Assembly: GCA_025455285.1 (NCBI GenBank)
Contig: JALOMU010000069.1
Coordinates: 1 to 7,357, forward strand
Length of the DNA stretch: 7,357 nt
From: Flavihumibacter sp.
Lineage (GTDB): Bacteria; Bacteroidota; Bacteroidia; Chitinophagales; Chitinophagaceae
Direction: 5' to 3'
Shown here: piece after piece, positions 1 to 7,200 of the stretch
Layout of the letters: each line of letters begins with the position of its first letter
How positions within the stretch are numbered: the first letter of the stretch is position 1
The notes under the pieces: model-generated
The model's database searches: none
Seen by the model: only the letters and a program-made list of their open reading frames with translations
What the model was told of the DNA's origin: nothing
Translations under genes and position numbers: made by a program

Positions 1-8
1 TATCTTTG
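1..8 (+). promoter_or_regulatory. Bacteroidetes -7 promoter element upstream of asnS
   Basis: The first eight bases, TATCTTTG, match the Bacteroidetes sigma-A -7 consensus TAnnTTTG exactly. The partner -33 element (TTTG-like) would lie outside the window. With transcription usually starting a few bases after this motif, the asnS 5' leader would be only about 10-15 nt. No Shine-Dalgarno sequence lies between it and the start codon, as is normal for this phylum. The motif match is seen directly; its use as the asnS promoter is inferred from position. Confidence 0.7.
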
Positions 9-28
9 CCGACCTTAAATATGTGAAT

Positions 29-1465
29 ATGTTCAACAATCGTGTAAAAATCAGTCAGCTGCTGACCTGGGAACCGGCGCAGCAGGAGGTTACGGTAATG
101 GGATGGGTACGTACTTTTCGCAATAATCAGTTTATTGCGCTGAATGATGGCTCCACGAATACCAATTTGCAGGTGGTTGTTGAACTGGGCAAGTTTGAAG
201 AGGCCCTGTTGAAGCGTATCACGACCAGTGCAGCATTGAAAATCCATGGTGTGGTGATTCCTTCCCTGGGGAAAGGTCAGAAGCTGGAAGTAAAGGCAAC
301 CAGTATAGAAATCCTTGGAGATTCCGATTCTGAGAAATATCCTCTTCAGCCGAAAAAACACAGCCTGGAATTTCTGCGTGAGATTGCACACCTGCGATTC
401 CGAACTAACACTTTTGCCTCTGTTTTCCGGATTCGCCACAGCCTGGCTTTTGCGGTGCATAAATTTTTTCATGAACGCGGGTTTTTATATCTGCATACTC
501 CTATTATCACTGCATCGGATGCAGAAGGTGCAGGGGAAATGTTCCGTGTTACAACCCTGCCCTTTGACAATCCACCCCGCAATGAAGATGGCAGCATCAA
601 CTTTAAAGAAGATTTTTTTGGCCGGAGTACCAACTTAACGGTAAGTGGGCAATTGGAGGGAGAACTGGGTGCAACTGCACTTGGTGAGATTTATACATTT
701 GGTCCGACCTTCCGCGCAGAGAACTCTAACACTACCAGGCACCTGGCAGAATTCTGGATGATTGAACCGGAAATGGCTTTCTGTGATCTGGAAGATAATA
801 TGAACCTGGCAGAGGCTTTCATCAAGTATATCATCCGGTATGCGATGGAGCACAATAAAGAGGATATTGAATTTTTAGCAGCGCGACTCGCAGAAGAGGA
901 AAAACAATTGCCGGCAGACAAGCGCAGTGAAATGGGCCTGGTGGAGAAACTGGAATTTGTTGTCAACAATGATTTCGAAAGAATCACCTACACTCAAGCC
1001 ATCGATATTCTTTTGCAGTCGACACCGTATAAGAAGAAAAAATTCCAATACGAAGTAAAATGGGGCGTTGATATGCAAAGTGAGCATGAGCGTTATCTCG
1101 TAGAGAAGCATTTTAAAAAACCGGTGATCGTTACCAACTATCCAAAAGAATTCAAGGCATTTTATATGCGTCTGAATGATGATAATAAAACAGTAGCGGC
1201 GATGGATATCCTGGCTCCTGGTATCGGAGAAATTGTTGGTGGCAGCCAGCGGGAAGAGCGTTTATCTGTATTAGAAGCCCGTATGAAGGAAATGAATATT
1301 CCTGCAGAAGAATTGTGGTGGTACCTGGATACCCGTCGATTCGGTTCGGTTCCGCATGCAGGATTTGGTTTAGGCTTTGAACGCATGGTTCAGTTTGTTA
1401 CCGGCATGGGAAATATCCGGGATGTAATAGCCTTTCCAAGAGCACCCAAAACTGCAGAGTTCTGA
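29..1465 (+). CDS. asnS: Asparagine--tRNA ligase (AsnRS, class IIb)
   Basis: This cytosolic enzyme charges tRNA-Asn with asparagine using ATP. The 478-residue product is close to the E. coli enzyme (466 residues). Residues about 18-108 form the OB-fold anticodon-binding domain ([18 protein letters not shown]). The class II catalytic core follows: the motif 1 region includes the AsnRS-typical [12 protein letters not shown] (about 163-174), motif 2 is [16 protein letters not shown] (228-243), and motif 3 is GFGLGFERM (445-453). The GGSQREERL block (405-413) is also typical. The preserved AsnRS signatures argue against AspRS. I chose ATG at 29. A GTG at 23 is in frame and would add two residues, and an ATG at 21 is followed at once by TGA. 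Compared with E. coli from memory, a lysine/glutamate-rich stretch near residues 286-302 looks like an insertion of about 13 residues. The gene appears to be transcribed alone and is followed by a hairpin. Confidence 0.97.
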   Translation: MFNNRVKISQLLTWEPAQQEVTVMGWVRTFRNNQFIALNDGSTNTNLQVVVELGKFEEALLKRITTSAALKIHGVVIPSLGKGQKLEVKATSIEILGDSDSEKYPLQPKKHSLEFLREIAHLRFRTNTFASVFRIRHSLAFAVHKFFHERGFLYLHTPIITASDAEGAGEMFRVTTLPFDNPPRNEDGSINFKEDFFGRSTNLTVSGQLEGELGATALGEIYTFGPTFRAENSNTTRHLAEFWMIEPEMAFCDLEDNMNLAEAFIKYIIRYAMEHNKEDIEFLAARLAEEEKQLPADKRSEMGLVEKLEFVVNNDFERITYTQAIDILLQSTPYKKKKFQYEVKWGVDMQSEHERYLVEKHFKKPVIVTNYPKEFKAFYMRLNDDNKTVAAMDILAPGIGEIVGGSQREERLSVLEARMKEMNIPAEELWWYLDTRRFGSVPHAGFGLGFERMVQFVTGMGNIRDVIAFPRAPKTAEF

Positions 1466-1468
1466 TTT

Positions 1469-1552
1469 AGGTGTCAGACAGATGTTAATACAATATTAGT
1501 ACGATGTTAGTAAAGGAGTCAGACATCAGTCTATACTGGTGTCTGACTCCTT
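1469..1552. repeat. Palindromic repeat cluster (REP-like) downstream of asnS
   Basis: A 17-bp stem is formed by 1513-1529 and 1536-1552 around a 6-nt loop (TCTATA). All positions pair if one T-G (U-G in RNA) wobble is allowed. The arm begins AAGGAGTCAGACA. A further partial copy, AGGTGTCAGACA, lies upstream at 1469-1480, and a near-direct repeat GATGTTA(A/G)TA occurs at 1481-1490 and 1503-1512. Repeated palindromic GTCAGACA/TGTCTGAC motifs in an intergenic gap suggest a dispersed palindromic element of the kind mobilised by REP-associated tyrosine transposases. No such transposase is in the window, so the mobile origin is inference. Confidence 0.6.
1513..1552 (+). terminator. Strong hairpin, possible transcription terminator for asnS
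   Basis: The 17-bp hairpin begins 47 bp after the asnS stop codon and would fold strongly in RNA, so it could end the asnS transcript or protect its 3' end. It lacks a proper U-tract: the right arm ends CCTT and is followed by GTAATTTA. It is therefore not a textbook intrinsic terminator. The structure is certain; the terminator role is a moderate guess. Confidence 0.4.
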
Positions 1553-1602
1553 GTAATTTATGGATTTCTTTCCCTTCCGCATCTCAGTAGAAACCAAATC
1601 AT

Positions 1603-2148
1603 ATGGCTGAAATGCAAACCAACGCTGTGCAAAACAGCAAGCGGGTAGGTGTTGCCCGAAGTAAAAAATTATCTACGCGGGTTGACTTAACTCCGATGGT
1701 TGATCTTGGTTTTCTGTTGATTACTTTTTTTATTTTCACCACTGCCCTTTCCAAACCCACAGCAATGGGTCTTAAATTACCTGCTGCTGGTCCCCCTACC
1801 AACGTTGCTAACAGCACCACACTAACCCTGATACCAACAGATAAAAATGAGATCTACTATTTTCATGGTCAACTAACAGAAGCGCTTCAGAATGGGCTGT
1901 TTGGTAAAACAGGTTTTCAGCCGGCTGGTGGTGTTGGTGATCTTCTACGTGAAAAAAGAAAACAGCTAACGGCAATGAATAAGGTAAAAGATTTTACGGT
2001 GCTGGTATATCCGGACAAATCAGCTTCCTATAAAAATATTGTGGATCTGATGGATGAATTAGTCATACATGCTGTACCCGTGCAGTGTTTGGCAGATGAT
2101 CCAGCAACCATAGAGCATTTGAAAAACGCGCTTATCAACCATCAGTAA
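1603..2148 (+). CDS. ExbD/TolR-family biopolymer transport protein (orphan)
   Basis: ExbD/TolR proteins pair with ExbB/TolQ in the inner membrane and use the proton gradient to energise TonB-dependent or Tol transport. This 181-residue protein has a basic cytoplasmic N-terminus (residues 1-26), then the family signature VDLTPMVDLGFLLITFFIFTT (27-47), a single membrane segment containing Asp34. Asp34 aligns with the membrane aspartate that carries protons in ExbD. The rest is periplasmic and includes the typical VLVYPDKSASYKNIVDLMDE stretch (about 136-155). The ATG at 1603 is the first start after an in-frame TAG at 1588. The length is slightly above E. coli ExbD (141 residues), as is common in Bacteroidetes. 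No exbB, tonB or second exbD is adjacent. The downstream neighbour is on the opposite strand, so the gene is probably monocistronic. No clear TAnnTTTG promoter was found in the gap before it. Confidence 0.88.
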   Translation: MAEMQTNAVQNSKRVGVARSKKLSTRVDLTPMVDLGFLLITFFIFTTALSKPTAMGLKLPAAGPPTNVANSTTLTLIPTDKNEIYYFHGQLTEALQNGLFGKTGFQPAGGVGDLLREKRKQLTAMNKVKDFTVLVYPDKSASYKNIVDLMDELVIHAVPVQCLADDPATIEHLKNALINHQ

Positions 2149-2152
2149 TCCA

Positions 2153-3190
2153 TCAGCCTGCTGTATTTTTGTTTTTATATGCACGTACCCTTGCCCTTAA
2201 ATTTTCCCGGATATTCAGGTAAAACAGGTTGATATCTCCAATATGATAATTCTTTGATTTATAGAGTCTGCTACCAGGAAATTTAGGCCGACTGATCCAT
2301 AGCAAATCCTCATGCACCTGTGCATCACTTACCTTGTAATAGACCTTATTGAAATTACGCAGAATGGCTCCTTTGTGTAGTTGAACAGGTGCATAGGTAG
2401 AATCGGTCTTCCAGTTTAGTGGATTCACAACAACAGATTTTCTGAAGGATGAATCATAATCCGGCTCAAAATCGCGACGAAAGGTACGCCACCCCAGATA
2501 ACATCCAGTTTGAAGTGAATCTTCGCATATTGGTAATTGTGAAAAAAAATCTGGTTCCACCTGCAGTCCGATGACATAGGCTGCTACCAGTTTTTCCTGC
2601 AACGGCTTACCTTCAAAGAATTCTCTCAGCAGGTATTTGGCATGAAGCGCCCCCTGGCTATGAGCTGCCAGTATGATCGGCTTTCCGTGGTTCCAGTTTT
2701 CCAGGTAATATAAAAATGCTTCCCTAACATCCTGATAAGCCGCCTTCAGCGCATTTTCTCCCCTTTGCTTTTCTTCTGTAAAAAAGCTTTGTATATGCGC
2801 CTGTTGATAACGGGGCGCATAAACATTGAACTCATTAAACACACTTGCCTGGTAACGAATGCTAGATTCATCGGTTTTAGAATTCAGTTTTTCATCATTC
2901 AGATCGGCCATCCATCGCCCGTGAAGCTTTCCCGTATAAGTAGTCGGATGAATGAAAAAAACATCCACCGAACTGTCTTTTTTATAATCAGTCAACAGGG
3001 GTTGAGGAATTTCATCCGATGGATCCGATTGCTGAGGAAGAGCTGCCCAATTTTTCTCCAGGGCATATACTGCTGGTCGCCATACTTCTACCTCAGGAAG
3101 CGGAGCCACCTTTTGAACGGAACAACTAGCAAATAACAGGATAGAACTTAGTACCGGAATAAATGATTTCAAGGATTTAGCTATTTTCAC
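2153..3190 (-). CDS. DUF3089-type alpha/beta-hydrolase-like lipoprotein
   Basis: The product is 345 residues with a lipoprotein signal peptide: basic start MKIAKSLK, hydrophobic core, and lipobox LFASC with Cys23 as the likely lipidated residue. The mature protein resembles the DUF3089 family (alpha/beta-hydrolase fold, function unknown). Visible landmarks are VDVFFIHPTTY (75-85), the nucleophile-elbow-like AAHSQGA (175-181, candidate Ser178), a pair of cysteines at 222 and 230, and the C-terminal YHIGDINLFYLNIREN block (315-330) with candidate catalytic His316. It is probably an esterase- or lipase-like hydrolase anchored in the envelope, but the substrate is unknown. The start is GTG at 3190: an in-frame TGA lies two codons upstream, the next ATG (residue 94) would remove the signal peptide, and an ATG 16 nt upstream is out of frame. 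The gene diverges from the oxygenase gene and ends 4 bp from the ExbD stop. Confidence 0.85.
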   Translation of the reverse strand: MKIAKSLKSFIPVLSSILLFASCSVQKVAPLPEVEVWRPAVYALEKNWAALPQQSDPSDEIPQPLLTDYKKDSSVDVFFIHPTTYTGKLHGRWMADLNDEKLNSKTDESSIRYQASVFNEFNVYAPRYQQAHIQSFFTEEKQRGENALKAAYQDVREAFLYYLENWNHGKPIILAAHSQGALHAKYLLREFFEGKPLQEKLVAAYVIGLQVEPDFFSQLPICEDSLQTGCYLGWRTFRRDFEPDYDSSFRKSVVVNPLNWKTDSTYAPVQLHKGAILRNFNKVYYKVSDAQVHEDLLWISRPKFPGSRLYKSKNYHIGDINLFYLNIRENLRARVRAYKNKNTAG

Positions 3191-3228
3191 AGCTCAAAAT
3201 ATTCATTCTTTTCCATAAACGATTGTAT
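3191..3228. promoter_or_regulatory. Divergent intergenic region, promoters expected but not identified
   Basis: Only 38 bp separate the GTG start of the lipoprotein gene from the ATG start of the oxygenase gene on the other strand. The stretch is AT-rich and has no Shine-Dalgarno sequence. I found no exact TAnnTTTG element on either strand; the nearest resemblance on the minus strand, TATTTTG, is one base short. Promoter elements for one or both genes may lie inside the opposite coding region. A shared control region is inferred from geometry only. Confidence 0.35.
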
Positions 3229-4173
3229 ATGCCCATTCCTGTTGTAAACCTTGCCGATTTCCTAAGTGGAGATGCCTCCCTTAAACAACAATTTGTACAG
3301 CAACTTGGTAAAGCGTATGAAGAGGTGGGATTCGTGGCTGTCAAAAATCACGGCATCCCGGATGAACTCATCAAACGGATGTACCAGCAGGTACAGGAAT
3401 TTTATTCATTGCCGGCTGAGAAAAAAAAGAAATATGAAATTCCGGAGCTAGCCGGACAAAGAGGCTATACATCTTTTGGTAAGGAACATGCGAAAGGAAG
3501 TGATGCACCGGATCTTAAAGAATTTTATCAGCACGGACAAACAGTAATTGGTGATGTTCCGGAAAAAGAAGAATACCCGGATAATGTTCAAATTGATGAA
3601 GTGCCCGGTTTTACGGAAACCTTCAACCAGGCTTACCGTGCCTTTGAAACCTCAGGTAAAGCCCTGTTGCAGGCTATTGCACTCTACCTGGGACTGGATG
3701 AGCATTATTTCGATAACCATATTCATAATGGCAATTCCATACTGAGAGCGATTCACTATCCTCCCATTAAAGAAGAACCGAAATCAGCCATCCGTGCGGA
3801 ACAACATGAAGATATTAATTTGATTACCCTGCTGGTTGGTGCCAGCGCAGACGGACTTCAGATTCTCACCAAACAAAATGAATGGGTTGGGGTAACCTCC
3901 CTGCCAGAACAGATTGTAGTAAATGTGGGGGATATGCTGCAGCGACTTACCAATAATAAACTGCGATCCACCACCCACCGGGTTGTAAATCCACCGCGCG
4001 AATTATGGGGTACCAGCCGATATTCCATCCCCTTTTTCCTGCATCCGAAAAGCAAGATGAGTCTGGCCTGCCTGGATTCCTGTGTGGACGCCAACCATCC
4101 AAAAGCCTATCCGGATGCAACCGCCGGCGAATACCTGGATGAACGCCTGCGCGAAATCGGTCTGAAAAAATAA
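3229..4173 (+). CDS. Isopenicillin N synthase-like 2-oxoglutarate/Fe(II) oxygenase
   Basis: The 314-residue product belongs to the non-haem iron, 2-oxoglutarate-dependent dioxygenase superfamily, isopenicillin-N-synthase-like branch. The N-terminal DIOX_N-like region covers about residues 2-120 (IPVVNLADF, then VGFVAVKNHGIP). The catalytic jelly-roll domain carries the complete iron triad: His193 and Asp195 in EQHEDINLITLL, and His250 in STTHRVVNPP. Arg264-x-Ser266 in TSRYSIPFF is the usual 2-oxoglutarate-binding RxS pair. The enzyme should therefore be active in oxidising a small molecule in the cytosol. The substrate cannot be told from the sequence. No peptide synthetase or beta-lactam gene is nearby, so true isopenicillin N synthase activity is unlikely. 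I use ATG at 3229; an in-frame TTG at 3223 would add two residues and is less likely. It diverges from the lipoprotein gene and lies 80 bp before the next gene on the same strand. Confidence 0.9.
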   Translation: MPIPVVNLADFLSGDASLKQQFVQQLGKAYEEVGFVAVKNHGIPDELIKRMYQQVQEFYSLPAEKKKKYEIPELAGQRGYTSFGKEHAKGSDAPDLKEFYQHGQTVIGDVPEKEEYPDNVQIDEVPGFTETFNQAYRAFETSGKALLQAIALYLGLDEHYFDNHIHNGNSILRAIHYPPIKEEPKSAIRAEQHEDINLITLLVGASADGLQILTKQNEWVGVTSLPEQIVVNVGDMLQRLTNNKLRSTTHRVVNPPRELWGTSRYSIPFFLHPKSKMSLACLDSCVDANHPKAYPDATAGEYLDERLREIGLKK

Positions 4174-4218
4174 AAATTTCTTTCCTTCGGTTATATGAAG
4201 GGTAACCTCCAAATGGTT

Positions 4219-4244
4219 TTTAATCCTTAATTTCTGGGATTAAA
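4219..4244 (+). promoter_or_regulatory. AT-rich inverted repeat just upstream of the propeller-amidohydrolase start
   Basis: TTTAATCC (4219-4226) and GGATTAAA (4237-4244) are perfect 8-bp inverted repeats separated by 10 nt, ending 9 bp before the ATG at 4254. It could be an operator for a dimeric regulator or a weak mRNA hairpin near the translation start. In this 80-bp gap I found no exact TAnnTTTG element and no terminator with a U-tract. The repeat is seen directly; any function is a guess, and short AT-rich palindromes also arise by chance. Confidence 0.35.
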
Positions 4245-4253
4245 TTCCCCTTT

Positions 4254-7200
4254 ATGTCTTTGATCAAACTGTTGACCGCTGGTCCGGTCTGCTTCACCCT
4301 GTTGTTGGGTGCCAAAACCGTATTCGCTGATCCCGCCCGGCCTCTTCAAAACAGGCAGGTTATCTCCGATACCACCAAAAAAGATAGCCTGCTGTATACT
4401 CCTTTCAAAAACCTGCCCCTTAAAACAGCACGCAATATTCCAGTTTCAACCACCGAAGGCACCTGGATTTCAGTGGATATGAGTCCCGATGGCAAAACCA
4501 TCGTTTTTGACCTACTTGGTGATCTCTACACCATTCCATCTACAGGCGGTAAAGCTACCCAGATCACCCGGGGTATGGCTTTTGATACACACCCAAGATA
4601 CAGTCCGGATGGCAAACGCATCCTTTTTACTTCCGATCGAAGCGGTGCTGAAAACCTCTGGTATATTGACCTGGAGAAAAAAGATACAATTCAGCTAACC
4701 AAAGACAGGAACATGAATTTTCCCAGTGCTGCCTGGACGCCCGATGGAGAATACATTGTTTTCTCAAAAGGCCGTATCAATGTGCAGCTCTACATGATAC
4801 ATAAAAATGGGGGAGGCGGTGTTCAACTAATTGACGCGCCGCCTACTCTTAAAACCATTGACCCTGCTGTAAGTGCGGATGGTAATACGATCTATTTTTC
4901 AACCCGCAATGGTGGCTGGAGTTACAATGCAGCTATGCCGCAATATCAAATTGGGGTGTATGATCGCCAGAAAGCCCGCCAACATACTATCACAAATCGG
5001 TATGGTTCAGCCTTCAGCCCTGTACTTTCTAATGATGGAAACTGGATGGTTTATGGAACGCGTTATGAAGAGCAAACCGGACTTATTCTGAAAAACCTTA
5101 AAACCGGAAAGGAATCCTGGTTGATCTATCCATTTCAAAGAGATGAACAGGAAAGTATTGCTACCATGGGGGTTTTGCCAGGCATGTGTTTCACGCCTGA
5201 CAGCAAAGCCCTCATTGCTTCAACCGGCGGAAAAATTAAACGCATTCCCCTGGATGGCTCCAATCCCACCGAAATTCCTTTCCAGGTAGAAACCGTATTG
5301 GAACTGGGACCTCAGCTTGATTTTCAGTTTCCCATCACTGATACTTCTCATGCTTTGGTAACACAAATCCGGCAGGCAGTTCCGTCACCGGATGGGAAAA
5401 AACTTGCCTTCACCGCATTGAACAGACTCTACGTGATGGATTACCCCAATGGACAACCGAAAAGAATAACAACGAATGATTTTACGGAAGCTATGCCTGC
5501 CTGGTCGCCGGATGGGAACAGCCTGGTATTCAGTACCTGGACGGCCGGGGGCGGACATATTTACAAAGCCAGCCTGGTTGGAAAACCCCTTGTTCAGCAA
5601 TTAACCCGGGAGCCGGCACTCTATCAATTTCTGGCTTATTCTCCAAAAGGTGACCGCATCGTATTTCAACGGTCTTCCACTGAAACGTATAAACAGTCTA
5701 TTAGTCCGGGTTATAACAACGCAGAAGAAGAGCTGGCCTGGATTCCGGTAACCGGAGGAGAGATCACTGTAATAGATAAAGTAATGGGTCGTTACCAGCC
5801 ACATTTCACAACAATGGACAACCGAATTTACCTCAGCAACAACGGTCAGCTGGTTTCCATTCAATGGGATGGAAGTGATGAAAAGGTCCATGCAAAAATA
5901 ACCGGGATCACTACCTATGGAATGAGTCATTTTCAAAATGGCAACCCCAGTGTAGATGCCTGTATCCTTACTGCAGCCAATGCGGAGGCGATGGAAATGC
6001 AGTTGCCATCCAATGCTTCCCAGATAAAAATGGCACCCGATGGCAAAAGCGCGCTGGCACAAATTAATAATGAAATCTATTGGCTCACCCTGCCGCAAAC
6101 CGGTAAAACAGTTACCATCAACCTGGCAGATGCAGAGAACGCCAACTTCCCGGCTAAAAAGCTGACAACTATTGGAGGCGAGTTTCCGGCATGGGGCAGG
6201 AATGGCAAACTGATTCATTGGAGCCTGGGAAATGCACATTTTGTGTACGACCTGGAGGAAGCACAAAGAATGGAAGACAGTATTTCAATTGCTAAAAAGC
6301 TCGCAGCTGCAAAACCCGCCGCTGATAGCATACGCAAAGACAGCAGCCTGCTTGCCAAAAAAGATTCCAGTAAAAAAGAAGCAGGGTACCAGCCAATTGA
6401 AACAGCTATCAAAATTTATTATCAGCGGGATCTGCCCCAGGGTGCTATCGTATTCCGCAATGCCCGCATCATCACTATGAAAGGCGATGAGATCTATGAA
6501 AAAGGAGATTTGCTCGTAGTGAATAACCGCATCAAGGCGGTTGGCCCTGCCGGAAGCCTGGCCATCCCGAAGGGAACCAAGGAAATGGACGCGAGTGGAA
6601 AGACCATTGTCCCAGGATTCATAGACACCCATGCCCATATGTGGCCTAACTGGACCATGCATAAAAATCAGATCTGGATTTATGCAGCCAACCTGGCTTA
6701 CGGAGTAACCACTACCATGGACCCCCAAACTGGAACTACTGATGTGCTAACCTATTCCGACCTGGTGGAATCGGGGCAAATGGTAGGTCCCAGGGTGTAT
6801 TCAACAGGGCCCGGTGTTGGGTTCTGGTCTTACAATGTGAAAGACTCCGCCCAGGCAGAGAGCATCCTGCAGCAGTATTCTAAATATTATCATACCAACT
6901 ATATAAAGATGTACCTGACAGGTAACCGCCAGCAGCGCCAGTGGATCCTGCATGCCGCCCGGAACCAGGGTTTACATCCTACTACCGAAGGCGGATTGAA
7001 TTTTAAACTGAATATGACCAACCTGATTGATGGCTACCCTGGTCACGAACATTCACTCCCGATTTATCCACTATATAAGGATGTTACCTCTACAATTGCA
7101 AAAGCTCAGATGGCAGTGACCCCTACCTTGCTTGTTGCCTATGGTGGTCCCTGGGCGGAAAACTATTATTTCCAGACAGAGAATCCTTATCATAATAAAA

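Noticed and set aside
1466..1602. A small RNA, riboswitch or T-box in the gap between asnS and the ExbD gene
   Set aside because: Apart from the palindromic arms there is no conserved T-box or riboswitch core, and the hairpin is downstream of asnS instead of in its leader.
3229..4173. The oxygenase as true isopenicillin N synthase in an antibiotic cluster
   Set aside because: The fold and iron site match the family, but no peptide synthetase, epimerase or beta-lactam gene is nearby, and most bacterial family members have other or unknown substrates.
4184..4201. Small hairpin CCTTC/GAAGG after the oxygenase stop codon as a terminator
   Set aside because: The stem is only 5 bp, the loop is 8 nt and no U-tract follows, so it is too weak to call.
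3890..4210. The 11-mer GGGTAACCTCC occurring twice (around 3890-3900 and 4200-4210) as a direct repeat
   Set aside because: One copy is inside oxygenase coding sequence and explained by its codons; there is no flanking similarity, so it is most likely chance.
5601..6266. Long minus-strand open frame (221 codons) inside the propeller-amidohydrolase gene
   Set aside because: It lies antisense to a continuous, well-supported coding frame, its translation is rich in Cys and His with no recognisable domain, and nothing upstream looks like a promoter. It is a shadow of the real gene.
6285..6728. Minus-strand open frame of 147 codons antisense to the linker and amidohydrolase start
   Set aside because: No family features, and it is fully covered by the PD40/amidohydrolase coding frame on the other strand.
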